Made by a program: the position numbers and the translations under genes. Under the pieces are notes generated by a model. It was not told where the DNA came from. It searched no databases and saw nothing but the letters and a program-made list of their open reading frames with translations. This document shows positions 54,301 to 61,602 of a stretch of 64,000 nt of DNA, in pieces. Position 1 is the first letter of the stretch. Each line of letters begins with the position of its first letter. This DNA is from an uncultured Methylococcaceae bacterium (lineage in GTDB: Bacteria > Pseudomonadota > Gammaproteobacteria > Methylococcales > Methylomonadaceae), in contig CAJAVP010000001.1 in assembly GCA_903945375.1 (NCBI GenBank), forward strand, positions 1 through 64,000, given 5' to 3'.

Positions 54301-55698
54301 GTGACGTTTTTTTTATCGCAAGCGGCTGATTTTAGTGCAGGGCGAGACATCACTAATCTGAGTTTAGTGACGCAAAATCTGGCATCGAATGATGTGACCC
54401 AAATCATAGCGGGGCGCGATATTCGCTATGATGCCATTGTCAATGACGACGGCATTGTCCAAGCGAACGACAAGCAAATTGAATTGGGCGGCGCAGGGCA
54501 ATTGCAAATTCAAGCGCAGCGCAATATCAATTTAGGCGGCTCGGCGGGTTTTAATACGATTGGTAACACTAAAAACTCGGTGTTAGCTGAGCATGGTGCG
54601 GCGATTAACGTATTAGCTGGCGTTGCCGGTCAACCCAATTACCCCGATTTTATTGACCGCTATTATGGTGTAGACAGTGCCTATTTAGCGGATTTAAGTC
54701 TGTTGGATAATCAGGGCAATAACGTTTTAGCCGATTTTTTGCCAGCGCAGAAACGTGCTTATCTGGAACAACTGCCCGCAGGCTTAAAGCAAGCCATCGT
54801 ATTAGCCGCCTTATTTAGTGAAATCAAAGCGACTGCAACGGCGGCTGCTAGTGCGCCAGAAAATCAACGTAAGACTTTGTACCAACGTGGTTTTGATGCA
54901 ATTCAACAGTTGTTTCCGAAGACGCAAAGTCAGGGTGATTTATCGCTGGTATTCAGTCAAATCAAAACGTTGGCAGGTGGCGGCATCAATCTTGTCGTGC
55001 CCACAGGCGCTGTGAATGTAGGTTTAGCCGGTCGAGTGGCTGGTATTGCTAAAGGTGCGAATGAATTGGGCATTGTTGTGCAGCAAGAAGGCGATTTAAA
55101 CGCTATGACCCAAGGCGATTTTAATGTCAACCAATCGCGTGTCTTTACGATGGGTGGTGGCGATATTGCGGTATGGTCTTCAGCGGGCAATATCGACGCG
55201 GGAAAAGGTGCAAAATCAGCCATTTCCGCACCCGCACCGATGACCTCGGTCGATGCTAAAGGCAATATTGTCACTGTTTTTCCGCCCATTGTTGCCGGCA
55301 GCGGTATTCAAACAATCCATCCACAAGGTGGTGGCAAGCAAGGCAATGTCTATTTAGCCGCACCGATTGGCATCATTGATGCCGGTGAAGCGGGTATTAG
55401 CGGCGGCAATGTGGTGATTGCCGCGACGGCTGTCGTTGGGGCAGCGAATATTTCTGCCTCCGGCGGTTCAGTCGGCGTACCTACGGCAGTCGCACCGCCT
55501 GTTGTCCCAGCAGGTGCCGCGAGTGCAGCAGCGAGTGCGGCAAAATCTGCGGCTCAAAATAATGACTCGGAAGATCGCAAGACCAGTACTGCGGACAGTA
55601 AAAAAACCACCGTCAGCGCATTAAGCGTTGATGTTATCGGCTATGGTGAATGTAGCGTAGCGGATGTGCGCGAAGGCAAATCGGGCTGTGGTGGTTAA
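45331..55698 (+). CDS. Giant filamentous-haemagglutinin-type exoprotein TpsA with DUF3739, copy 2
   Basis: 3455-residue beta-helical exoprotein. Signal peptide ends SSAYA (A32). The TPS domain has SIDWASFNIS and the NQNG motif at 126-129 (IYLVNQNGFVFGKEAQVNVNAL). The body is an array of beta-helix repeats with VDVSG/IDVSG turns; a block with MSDADMAFLPS near 2915 corresponds to MSDADKLLLPS in TpsA1. The DUF3739 region is at about 3220-3385 (VNQSRVFTMGGGDIAVWSS, DAGKGAKSAI, IDAGEAGI). An Ala/Ser/Lys tail leads to LSVDVIGYGE, then a short Cys-containing end (SGCGG) not found in copy 1. It is paralogous to TpsA1 over its whole length. Translation is probably coupled to tpsB2. Confidence 0.93.
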   Translation: MNKDRDFLSSSPLVLAIRALLAGGLSISSAYAELPIPLADVSLSATPVAIATQGQAAASINSNTMTITQTSDQASIDWASFNISPDSRVNFAQPSTTSVALNNIHQADASHIMGTLTANGQIYLVNQNGFVFGKEAQVNVNALVATTLGVSDAVLQKGLTSAFTENGAAALEGNGEVFLKDKQGQFIHDQQGQKIKIQIYIEDGARLNTQGKGGRVIIAAPVINNAGTINTTDGQTILAAAKDKVYLQEAGSDSDIRGLLVEVGTGGEVNNMGKVLAERGNVSLMGFAVNQDGMAKASSSVSLNGSVRLLAREGIQDPIGTGGKLLPKATVRNASLDDELGQYASVQLGKSSVTAVDLDSDKTSTAIDAQKTAPSTIEIAGHDITLQDKALVQAHSGKIAVRALDNPADSAQKGSAQVTLALGSQIDVSGVKDVSLPMSRNIVDVELRKNELKDAPLQRDGVLFGQTVAVDLRTAKLSYDAEHQLTSATIPVADIKGAVDRIGRNIDERSTAGGSVDLNASGAVITQAGSLIDFSGGSVAYQAGTIETTHLVANGQLYDIASADPDRHYDSIYGVITENHPQWGVTKTWQVPGLSVAHFETGYVEGKAGGRLAINTFETQLQGNLDGSTLSGIFQRTLAERPDGSTFTVDLSNNTPLGLQNILVNSTGQLSASSEHSSETIAPSVLADDLFKRAGIRHVHINTNGEIQIAKDAQIELPDHASLSLAASGIEVQGSINAPSGTLNFEPIRIADTLRPNPIILGESARIDVSGRWLNDFQDSRQVRALSPIVTDGGSVTLVAEQGDLQLQPGSVIDASGGARVDNAAQVHSGQGGVINLTAASHESGVEVSNLILGGTLKAYGIEQGGRLSLSTGAIELAASVVQPQPDNATAKIEPLYLSPDFFRQGGFAEYSLTSTVEGLAVADNTSIYPQQQNWQLNSSMLNQATGSEIEDFSQLVVLPDEVRNPTQLSLSFSELLTQNSSERLTVGQGASLQTDTGGQLKLSSDTSVFVEGRLNAPAGTIAITINTPSSGDKGYFASQGIWLGENSQLVAKAQFKPEFNAYGLHTGEMLPGGSVSLLAKRGYIVTQQGALIDVSGGSGNLDLQSPSGVVTQNIAAAGGSIALSAGEGLLMDGRFNAVSGGHETAGGQLSVEISRNLRSKPLLPISGGLFPDDTNKTLPQTIVIADLSQAILPKNLELGGALSANTFSGRAFLNSPQLNAAGFSTLQFKTDVLGANANYAGSVQFKGDVDLTATQQIILDTPTLQSNGGQIHLNTAYAALGSSHSRIDKDLGNGQFATTLAPAAQTGAGQLTVAAQGIDLIGGLSFNGFNSVSLNSAGDIRTQGIRVRSDSKDFLGELKLAGDLNLSASQLYPATLSQYQFTLNGSDKTRFSLSNNGNEATPVYSAGGSLTIKAPNIEQGGRLKAPLGSLALAATQNLTLLNGSLTSVSGDGLTVPFGQGSGGINWLYPLDSAGNSNKVISHPPDKQLSLKGKAIALNQGATVDLSGGGDLYGYEFISGPGGSVDVLDANSPNFVEKYAIIPSLGNALTPYDPQEFNASGLHTGDSVYLSASPTLTAGWYTLLPAHYALLPNAYLLTPQPDTHNYLTEQATRNLAGADIVAGRYGVASAHNADDRWQAFAVEPGSVARTRSQYTDYFANTFFATQARPNDAGRLAIMAQSDLSLGASLLATPANTGLAGQVDISADNLLIVGHREDSADQTGTVSLLAEDLTQLNAPSLLLGGVRIKTQTGQKIAVSAKTLSIAGDAQLAGSEILLAAQNQLRLQSGAVVESLGQTDAPATSLQMANQAQNNSDGALLRVSSAGQAQVTRNQKVTAKTGELIVEAGALLKSSNSMLLDSTKNTVFAGDIAMQGGSLALNASKISLGAAPAGTSGLVLASTPSNLDELKLTSTSDVAIYGAVSVNAGLLAINAAQLNGFDNSDKTAELSATQTIQLNNTAAKAGVAGTGNGRLNLWAEEIDLGSGELAVNGFAQVNFNAPTIKGLGQTLAAETGVAQLAAPNQLTLNADVTLQTQQIIGGAGASTRLDASGHQLTLNALEAATTSTAELGASWTIIGDSLTSNAHFDLPAGELQLTALQGNIDLTTGSQIDVSGRSINFAEHVKAAPAGRVSLSAQQGNIHLASDAAINLAGAVQDNQQNSDAGKLSVYVPNGQFNWEGKVSAVNGMENSAYQHAQFSLDTNELGQGGFSALNQQLAEAGFTGAIQLEQHNGDVTIAATDIVDADAFQLSADQGKVTINGILNINDKSSGAVSVYGRNGISLGASAQINSHSVTLDTVHRDDSGSGLLDLAQAALIDVSGDNGGTVHLRTGRDDAQQTIAITTIGTQILGANPERTYLEATRVYGGQTTINTATINSWQQDTQHFMAATPKWVNNTNAPITLLPGLEIRSDGDLSLANQWDLLSWRYADSAGDSVLPGFLTLNAAGNLAIKASLTDAFATAYLPGQSSIKFQDVLQTGNSWHYHLIAGGDVQLANSYLAPDPLGTGLKVNEQVVVRTGTGTIDMAAGGNIQFIASKFDPSAAAAVYTMGTPATYTRGQLLSCVVPGVPNKSDGEADADYLNRLDPAQMNTVLRYGYVNETLLGLVFRVAEYPTQGGNIQLHAGGTISGINTGQAISDWLVRSGAINDNLRPTAWGININGDRTSPINGISAKGGRFFNQNISTLGGGQVTVEAGGDIKDLSIMLPTTGKPFGTVSTASNQWTQSNTVINGGGDLIVSAGHQIVGGEFYVGRGIATLTAGDSLGTPNATATTQTLGTILELGEGSVNVKARQDVVIASVFNPTVLKQTNLLPFAAGGESQFFSYGDSSAVNLLATAGNIVLQNDTDAIQASKNLDTSAASGFEYAVYPGSLSAVALSGDIRINHSLTLYPSTQGELTLLAGRNISTDSNAAQLINVHMSDADMAFLPSIASPAQQLEGSLSDGLIRTRERLDASTPDAALIHAATPLHLGDVSKPAIIAKLGDIRFAADSEVTFFLSQAADFSAGRDITNLSLVTQNLASNDVTQIIAGRDIRYDAIVNDDGIVQANDKQIELGGAGQLQIQAQRNINLGGSAGFNTIGNTKNSVLAEHGAAINVLAGVAGQPNYPDFIDRYYGVDSAYLADLSLLDNQGNNVLADFLPAQKRAYLEQLPAGLKQAIVLAALFSEIKATATAAASAPENQRKTLYQRGFDAIQQLFPKTQSQGDLSLVFSQIKTLAGGGINLVVPTGAVNVGLAGRVAGIAKGANELGIVVQQEGDLNAMTQGDFNVNQSRVFTMGGGDIAVWSSAGNIDAGKGAKSAISAPAPMTSVDAKGNIVTVFPPIVAGSGIQTIHPQGGGKQGNVYLAAPIGIIDAGEAGISGGNVVIAATAVVGAANISASGGSVGVPTAVAPPVVPAGAASAAASAAKSAAQNNDSEDRKTSTADSKKTTVSALSVDVIGYGECSVADVREGKSGCGG

Positions 55699-55726
55699 CA
55701 ACAAATCAATCAATCGGAGTTGAACA

Positions 55727-56653
55727 ATGAACTTAGCCTGTCAGAGCGACAGTCACGGCGACCTCTGTGACGTGGTTGCTGAGCTGCGTCAAATACGCAA
55801 TGAATCGCTAGAAAACCGGCGGCGTAAAGGTCATCCGCCCAAATTGCCTTCACGCAAAGCCTTAGTTGGCGTGTTAGATGGTTTGTCCGCTGTGCTTTTT
55901 CCAAATCGTTTGGGTTCTGGCGATTTAACGGATGACAGTGTTGATTATTTTGTGGGTCATACACTCGACACAGCACTGCGAACTTTATTTGAACAATTAG
56001 GCCGTGAATGCCGTTTCAAGGTTGAACAGCAAGGCTTGTTCGGCGTGGATTGTCAGCAACAAGCCACGATGATTAATTGTGCATTTGCTAGGCAACTACC
56101 TAAAATCCGACAGTTATTAGACAGTGATTTACTGGCCGCATTTGAAGGCGATCCGGCGGCAAGCAGTTTAGATGAAGTGCTTATTTGTTATCCGGGCATG
56201 ACGGCTGTTATTTATCACCGGATTGCCCATGCCCTACATACGCTTGGTTCGCCGTTGGTGGCTCGCATCATTGCAGAAATCGCCCATTCGGTGACGGGCA
56301 TTGATATTCATCCTGGGGCTCAAATTGGCGGAAGTTTCTTTATTGATCACGGCACTGGTGTGGTGATTGGTGAAACCGCCGTAATCGGTCGGCATGTGCG
56401 TGTTTATCAAGCGGTCACTTTAGGCGCAAAACGCTTCCCCAAAGAGGCGGATGGCAGCTTGGTGAAAGGCAATGCGCGTCATCCCATTGTTGAAGATGAT
56501 GTCGTGATTTATGCCGGAGCAACCCTATTAGGGCGTATCACGATTGGCAAAGGCTCATCAATAGGCGGCAATGTCTGGCTGACCCAGAGCATTGAGCCCA
56601 ATAGTGTAGTTACGCAAACACAAGCTAATAATGAATTAAAACCTATAACTTAA
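55727..56653 (+). CDS. epsC: Serine O-acetyltransferase, EpsC/CysE type
   Basis: Makes O-acetylserine from serine and acetyl-CoA, the first step of cysteine synthesis. 308 residues; the N-terminal half is alpha-helical, and the C-terminal half is a left-handed hexapeptide beta-helix (HPGAQIGGSFFIDHGTGVVI, IGRHVRVYQAVTLGA, YAGATLLGRITIGKGSSIGG). The catalytic DHGTG and HPIVEDDVVI segments are present. Length and N-terminal extension fit the EpsC group often linked with family 2 encapsulins. A GGAG site lies before the ATG, 28 bp after tpsA2. It probably supplies cysteine for the desulfurase two genes downstream. Confidence 0.93.
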   Translation: MNLACQSDSHGDLCDVVAELRQIRNESLENRRRKGHPPKLPSRKALVGVLDGLSAVLFPNRLGSGDLTDDSVDYFVGHTLDTALRTLFEQLGRECRFKVEQQGLFGVDCQQQATMINCAFARQLPKIRQLLDSDLLAAFEGDPAASSLDEVLICYPGMTAVIYHRIAHALHTLGSPLVARIIAEIAHSVTGIDIHPGAQIGGSFFIDHGTGVVIGETAVIGRHVRVYQAVTLGAKRFPKEADGSLVKGNARHPIVEDDVVIYAGATLLGRITIGKGSSIGGNVWLTQSIEPNSVVTQTQANNELKPIT

Positions 56654-56687
56654 ACACACGCTTTTTACAACCACAGAGGAAATAACC

Positions 56688-57605
56688 ATGTCTGATATAC
56701 ATCAAGCCCATACCGCGTTAAGCGATGTCGCTGCACGCACCTTAGCCAATGCCACCAAAACAGTGCCGATGATGTCAACCATCACGCCGCGCTGGTTGGT
56801 GCATTTACTGCAATGGGTTCCTGTTGAGGCCGGTATTTATCGCGTCAACAAAGTAAAAAATGAAACCAGTATCGCGGTCGATTGTTCCAATCTCGACGAG
56901 CGCGTTCTGCCGCAAACGTATGTCGATTATGAAGAATGGGGTCGTGAGTACCGTTTGGGCGCGGTCAATAGCGTTTTAGATGTGCATACTCGTGTTTCTG
57001 ATTTATACAGTAGTCCACATAATCAAATTCAAGAGCAGTTACGTTTAACTATCGAAACGATTAAAGAACGTCAAGAATCTGAGCTCATTAATAACACTGA
57101 ATACGGTTTGTTGCATAACGTTGCTGAGCTTAATAAAGTGCAATCTCGTACTGGCGCACCGACTCCCGATGATTTTGATGAGTTACTGGCCAAAGTGTGG
57201 AAGCATCCGGCGTTTTTCTTGGCGCATCCTTTGGCAATTGCGGCTTTTGGGCGCGAATGTACGCGTCGTGGCGTGCCACCTGCAACGGTTACGTTGTTCG
57301 GTTGTCCGTTTATCACATGGCGCGGCGTACCTATCATTCCATCCGATAAACTTAAAATCGTTAATGGTAAAACCAATATTTTGTTAATGCGTACGGGTGA
57401 AAGCCGTCAAGGCGTGGTGGGACTTTATCAGCCAAACCTGACAGGCGAACAAAGTATGGGCTTATCGGTACGCTTTATGGGCATCAACCACAAAGCGATT
57501 GCCTCGTATTTAATTTCTCTGTATTGCACCTTGGCGGTGTTGACTGAAGATGCGCTGGCCGTGCTAGAGAACGTGGTCGTGGACAACTACTATGACTACA
57601 AGTGA
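56688..57605 (+). CDS. srpI: Family 2A encapsulin shell protein (SrpI type)
   Basis: 305-residue HK97-fold protein that self-assembles into a protein nanocompartment. Size and sequence fit the SrpI-type family 2A encapsulins, including STITPRWLVHLLQWVPVEAG near the N terminus, YEEWGREYRLG, NNTEYGLLHNV, VWKHPAFFLAHPLAIAAFGR, GVPPATVTLFGCPFITWRGV, and LYQPNLTGEQSMGLSVRFMG. No signal peptide or membrane helix is present. It starts after AGAGGAAATA and its end overlaps the next gene by 14 bases. In this family the cargo is a cysteine desulfurase encoded next door, as seen here. A phage capsid is the only alternative and no other phage genes are nearby. Confidence 0.92.
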   Translation: MSDIHQAHTALSDVAARTLANATKTVPMMSTITPRWLVHLLQWVPVEAGIYRVNKVKNETSIAVDCSNLDERVLPQTYVDYEEWGREYRLGAVNSVLDVHTRVSDLYSSPHNQIQEQLRLTIETIKERQESELINNTEYGLLHNVAELNKVQSRTGAPTPDDFDELLAKVWKHPAFFLAHPLAIAAFGRECTRRGVPPATVTLFGCPFITWRGVPIIPSDKLKIVNGKTNILLMRTGESRQGVVGLYQPNLTGEQSMGLSVRFMGINHKAIASYLISLYCTLAVLTEDALAVLENVVVDNYYDYK

Positions 57606-59202
57606 TCAGAATTCATTCGCTACGGGTGTTAGTGGCTTGATACCGGAATTTTCTCAGGAACAAATAGAGCAGATGGCTAACGTCTTATTTCGAGCTGTTC
57701 CGCATACCGAGCCCGCTGAGTTAATTAATTACACGCAGACAGCCATAACCGAGCAAGCCGACACTCATCCTCGAGCGCAGGCTTGTGCAACAAAGCTGGC
57801 TGAGCAGGCGCGTGCTTTCGTGCCGAATGATGATGTTGTGACGATACCTGAAGAGGCTGAGTTGCGGCAAATTCTGGCACAACTGGCTAATACCTCCAGT
57901 TATCCGCGTACGCCATTAAACGAAACCAGCGGTTCACACTTTTATTTTCTCAATGACTTACCGGCGACGGCAGATGCGTTAAGTGTTTCGGCGTTTGATG
58001 TGCAGGTAGTGCGTCGAGATTTCCCAATATTGCAGGAGCGCGTTAACGGCAAGCCATTAATTTGGTTGGACAATGCGGCGACGACACAAAAACCGCAATG
58101 CGTTATTGATCGACTGAGTGCCTTTTATCAACATGAAAATTCCAATATCCACCGTGCCGCGCATGAATTAGCGGCACGCGCGACGGATGCTTATGAAGGT
58201 GCGCGGGCGACCGTGGCGCGGTTTTTGAACGCTTCAGCCAGTGAGGAAATTGTTTTTGTGCGCGGCGCAACCGAAGGCATTAACTTGGTTGCCCAATCAT
58301 GGGGGCGTGAACAACTCAGTCCCAATGATGAGATTGTCGTTACTTGTTTGGAGCATCACGCGAATATCGTACCTTGGCAGCAATTGTGTGAGATGACAGG
58401 AGCACGGTTGCGTGTTGCTCCCGTTGATGACAGCGGGCAAGTGATTTTGGATGCGTATGAAAAATTGCTCAACTCCCGCACTCGATTAGTGGCTTTTACC
58501 CAAGTATCAAACGCGCTAGGCACGATAACGCCAGCACGAACGATGATCGAAATGGCGCATCGTCATGGTGCTCGGGTTTTGCTTGACGGAGCGCAATCGG
58601 TTTCGCATTTGCGCGTTGATGTGCAGGCACTCGATTGTGATTGGTTGGTCTTTTCCGGTCATAAAATCTTTGGCCCAACTGGGATTGGTGTGGTGTATGG
58701 CAAACGTGAGTTGCTGGATGCCACTCAACCTTGGCAAGGCGGGGGTAATATGATTGAAGATGTCACGTTTGAACACACGCGCTATCAAGCGGCTCCGGCA
58801 CGATTTGAAGCGGGCACGGGTAATATCGCTGATGCTGTGGGCCTGGCAGCTGCTTTGGATTATGTCGAGAAAATTGGGCTTGAGGCAATCAACCGCTATG
58901 AGCATGACTTATTACAGTATGCCACACACGCTCTCAAAGTAATTCCGGGCTTGCGTTTGATCGGTACGGCGGCGGAAAAAGCCAGTGTGCTTTCATTGGT
59001 ATTAGCTGGGCGAACCACTGAAAGCATCGGTACGGCCTTGAACAAAGAAGGTATCGCGGTACGCTCAGGTCATCATTGTGCACAGCCAATTTTGCGGCGT
59101 TTTGGCTTGGAAAGCACAGTGCGGCCGTCTTTGGCATTTTATAACACGTACGAAGAAATTGATGTGTTGGTCAGTGCGTTAAAGAAAATACAACGTAGCT
59201 AA
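57592..59202 (+). CDS. Cysteine desulfurase with N-terminal encapsulin cargo-loading extension
   Basis: PLP enzyme that removes sulfur from cysteine. 536 residues: an N-terminal extension of about 135 residues (Gln/Glu/Ala-rich helices, then a low-complexity TSSYPRTPLNETSG linker) precedes a SufS-like catalytic domain from about residue 140 (RRDFPILQERVNGKPLIWLD). PLP-binding K358 is in FSGHKIFGPTG, and the persulfide cysteine C496 is in RSGHHCAQPI, followed by the RPSLAFYNTYEE end. The extension is the expected targeting region for the encapsulin lumen. Its start lies inside the encapsulin gene (14-nt overlap), so expression is coupled. Free SufS lacks this extension. Confidence 0.93.
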   Translation: MTTSDQNSFATGVSGLIPEFSQEQIEQMANVLFRAVPHTEPAELINYTQTAITEQADTHPRAQACATKLAEQARAFVPNDDVVTIPEEAELRQILAQLANTSSYPRTPLNETSGSHFYFLNDLPATADALSVSAFDVQVVRRDFPILQERVNGKPLIWLDNAATTQKPQCVIDRLSAFYQHENSNIHRAAHELAARATDAYEGARATVARFLNASASEEIVFVRGATEGINLVAQSWGREQLSPNDEIVVTCLEHHANIVPWQQLCEMTGARLRVAPVDDSGQVILDAYEKLLNSRTRLVAFTQVSNALGTITPARTMIEMAHRHGARVLLDGAQSVSHLRVDVQALDCDWLVFSGHKIFGPTGIGVVYGKRELLDATQPWQGGGNMIEDVTFEHTRYQAAPARFEAGTGNIADAVGLAAALDYVEKIGLEAINRYEHDLLQYATHALKVIPGLRLIGTAAEKASVLSLVLAGRTTESIGTALNKEGIAVRSGHHCAQPILRRFGLESTVRPSLAFYNTYEEIDVLVSALKKIQRS

Positions 59203-59221
59203 GTGTTTTTCTTATCGGGTG

Positions 59222-59246
59222 GGTGGGCTTTAGCTCGCCCGCCTTT
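59222..59246 (+). terminator. Candidate terminator after the encapsulin operon
   Basis: GGTGGGC (59222-59228) pairs with GCCCGCC (59237-59243) through one G-T pair, with an 8-nt loop and a short TTT tail. It may separate the encapsulin unit from exbB2, although readthrough is possible. Confidence 0.5.
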
Positions 59247-59308
59247 GTCGATGAATGCTCGGGAAGCGGGTGTAACCAACGATTTTTTAATAACTAACGA
59301 TAGATGTC

Positions 59309-61198
59309 ATGAACAAAACAATTCATAAAACGCTAATGCTTGGTTTATTCAGCCTGCTGATGCCAAGTTTGGCGTTAGCTTGGTGGAATAACGATTGGTC
59401 ATCACACAAGTTGTTGACCCTTGATGCCGGGGTAACGGGTGCGGATATCCAAGAAACCTTGACGGATGTGCCTGTGCTATTGCGCTTGCATACTGGCAAT
59501 TTTGGCTATTTCACCGAATTGGCTGAAAACGGTAAGGACTTGCGTTTTATGCTAAACGATCAAACTGCACTCAAATTTGCAATCGATAAAATCGAACCGG
59601 CGGCAGAATTGGGTTTGGTTTGGGTTAACTTGCCAACAGTACGCGGAGGAGTCAGCACAGATACCTTTTCAATGTATTACGGCAACGCCCAAGTTGCCGA
59701 TGCGTCGGATTCGCCGGGAATCTACGATGTCAATCAAACCCTCGTTTTTCATTTTCATGAAGGTGAAGCCTTACCTCAAGATGCAACCGCGTATGCCAGC
59801 CATGCCAGCGAGTCTAAAGTGGTCATTGATCCGGCTGGATGGGTAGGCGCAGCCGCCAGTTTTAATGGCCAAAGCGGCGTCACCATCAATGCGACTCCGG
59901 CATTAGCGATTCATCCTGAGCAGGGTTGGACGTTTAGCACTTGGCTTAAAGTCGATCAAGCGCAGAATGCCGTCTTGTTAGAGGCTAAAGATGGAACGCA
60001 GCAATTGACTTTAAATATACAAGGGTCAGCGATTTCAGCGACGTATCGCGGCGTACAAACGGAAGTCAAAACTGCGGGCGCACCATTGAATTTAAGCCAA
60101 TGGCAACACGTAGCCGTCAGTGCATACGCCGATAAATTGATTGTTTATCTCAATGGACAAGGGGTCGCTCAAGCCCCGATTCAACTGCAAGCTATGAATC
60201 CGAGTGTAACAATGGGCGCTAATTTCATCGGTTTGCTGGATGAAGTGCAAGTGGCTAAACAGGCGCGAAGCGCAGACTGGCTGAAATTTCAATACCGTAG
60301 TCAAAGCCCTGATTTTAATCTCATTGATTTTGGGCAAGATGAAACCGGCGGCGAAGCAGAAGGGCCAAATTATTTTGTCATCATCTTGCAAAGTTTAACC
60401 GTAGATGGCTGGGTGGTGATTGCCCTCTGTGGGGTTATGTTGGTGATTAGTACCTTAGTGATGATTAATAAAGGTTTGTTATTGCGTCGAGCTCGCCAAG
60501 ATAACGCGGCCTTTTTAAAACAATATCGCACGGTTGATGCGGAGCATTTATCGGCGTTGGATCGTGAAGAAAGTGAAGATGAACGCGAAATTGAAGCCTC
60601 GGAAATTTTGTCAGCCTGGGTAGGTAAGCACGATCATTTTCAAGGTTCGCCGATTTATCATATTTATCATGCCGGTGTACATGAGCTAAAAATCAATTTT
60701 GGCAATGGGAATGCACCGATAGCTTTGTCACCTGAAGCCTTAAATTTGGTGCGTACTCGATTGGATGCAGCGGTGGTACGTGAAAATCAGAAATTAAATA
60801 ACAACATGGTGCTGTTGACGATTGCCATTTCAGGCGGGCCTTTCTTGGGATTGTTAGGAACGGTCATGGGCGTGATGATTACGTTTGCGGTGATTGCAGC
60901 AACCGGCGATGTCAATATTAATTCTATTGCGCCCGGTATTTCCGGTGCGTTGGCGGCAACGGTTGCGGGTTTGGCGGTGGCGATTCCTGCCTTGTTTGCC
61001 TACAACTATTTACTAACACAAATCAAAGAGATTACAGCGGATATGCAGGTGTTCACGGATGAGTTTTTGGCGATGATTTCCAAACGTGCGGCGGATTTAC
61101 AGCGCATTGATAAACAATTAACAGTCACTTTCTCTGATGAACTCATTGAATTGCTGGTTGAGCGCATTGCGGCGAAGCAAACCGAGGTCAGCGTATGA
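59309..61198 (+). CDS. exbB: ExbB/TolQ-type proton channel fused to DUF2341-LamG ectodomain, copy 2
   Basis: 629-residue paralogue of the 27200 gene. Signal peptide ends LALA (residue 24), then DUF2341 starting WWNNDWSSHKLLTLD (with LLRLHTGNF, 59-65), then a LamG-like region (about 145-335, WTFSTWLKVDQ, WQHVAVSAYADKLIVYLNG). TM1 is about 366-392, an acidic helix with EREESEDERE-type residues lies near 418-432, and TM2/TM3 are about 500-532 and 541-568 (GGPFLGLLGTVMGVMITF, SGALAATVAGLAVAIPALF). A C-terminal tail of about 40 residues is longer than in copy 1. Its stop overlaps the exbD2 start (ATGA), unlike copy 1, where a hairpin-bearing gap separates the genes. Confidence 0.9.
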   Translation: MNKTIHKTLMLGLFSLLMPSLALAWWNNDWSSHKLLTLDAGVTGADIQETLTDVPVLLRLHTGNFGYFTELAENGKDLRFMLNDQTALKFAIDKIEPAAELGLVWVNLPTVRGGVSTDTFSMYYGNAQVADASDSPGIYDVNQTLVFHFHEGEALPQDATAYASHASESKVVIDPAGWVGAAASFNGQSGVTINATPALAIHPEQGWTFSTWLKVDQAQNAVLLEAKDGTQQLTLNIQGSAISATYRGVQTEVKTAGAPLNLSQWQHVAVSAYADKLIVYLNGQGVAQAPIQLQAMNPSVTMGANFIGLLDEVQVAKQARSADWLKFQYRSQSPDFNLIDFGQDETGGEAEGPNYFVIILQSLTVDGWVVIALCGVMLVISTLVMINKGLLLRRARQDNAAFLKQYRTVDAEHLSALDREESEDEREIEASEILSAWVGKHDHFQGSPIYHIYHAGVHELKINFGNGNAPIALSPEALNLVRTRLDAAVVRENQKLNNNMVLLTIAISGGPFLGLLGTVMGVMITFAVIAATGDVNINSIAPGISGALAATVAGLAVAIPALFAYNYLLTQIKEITADMQVFTDEFLAMISKRAADLQRIDKQLTVTFSDELIELLVERIAAKQTEVSV

Positions 61199-61599
61199 AA
61201 GCGAACGAAGAGGGTAAAGTCTATGATGACATCAATATCACACCCATGCTGGATGTGGCGTATGTCTTACTGTTGATTTTTATCATCATGACGACGGCAA
61301 CTGTGCAAGGTATTACCGTCAATTTACCCAAAGCGAGCAGTACGCCGCAGTTGTCAAAGCCCAAAACGAAGGCCATTTCAATCACTAAAGACGGTACGAT
61401 TTATTTAGACACGTACCCCATTTCTTTAACGGATTTAGAAACGCGCTTAGGTCAATTTAAAGCTGCGACTCCTGATTTACCCGTGGTTGTTAAAGCCGAT
61501 GCTGCTGTGCAATACGAAAAAGTGATTGACGTGTTGGATGTGGTGACACGCTTGCAAATTAGCCAACTCGGTTTAGTCACGCAAAAATTGGTTAAGTAA
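61195..61599 (+). CDS. exbD: ExbD/TolR-family proton-channel subunit, copy 2
   Basis: 134 residues, the same length as copy 1. NITPMLDVAYVLLLIFIIMT is the membrane helix, with the conserved Asp in PMLD. GITVNLPKAS follows, and the periplasmic domain ends VTRLQISQLGLVTQKLVK. It overlaps exbB2 by four bases and is followed by tonB2 after 3 nt. Confidence 0.92.
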   Translation: MKANEEGKVYDDINITPMLDVAYVLLLIFIIMTTATVQGITVNLPKASSTPQLSKPKTKAISITKDGTIYLDTYPISLTDLETRLGQFKAATPDLPVVVKADAAVQYEKVIDVLDVVTRLQISQLGLVTQKLVK

Positions 61600-61602
61600 G
61601 TT

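Noticed and set aside
55727-56653. Hexapeptide protein as LpxA/LpxD or another sugar acyltransferase
   Set aside because: The DHGTG catalytic segment and the long helical N-terminal half are those of serine acetyltransferases.
56688-57605. Encapsulin gene as a prophage capsid
   Set aside because: There are no portal, terminase or tail genes nearby, and the desulfurase and serine acetyltransferase neighbours are the hallmark of family 2A encapsulins.
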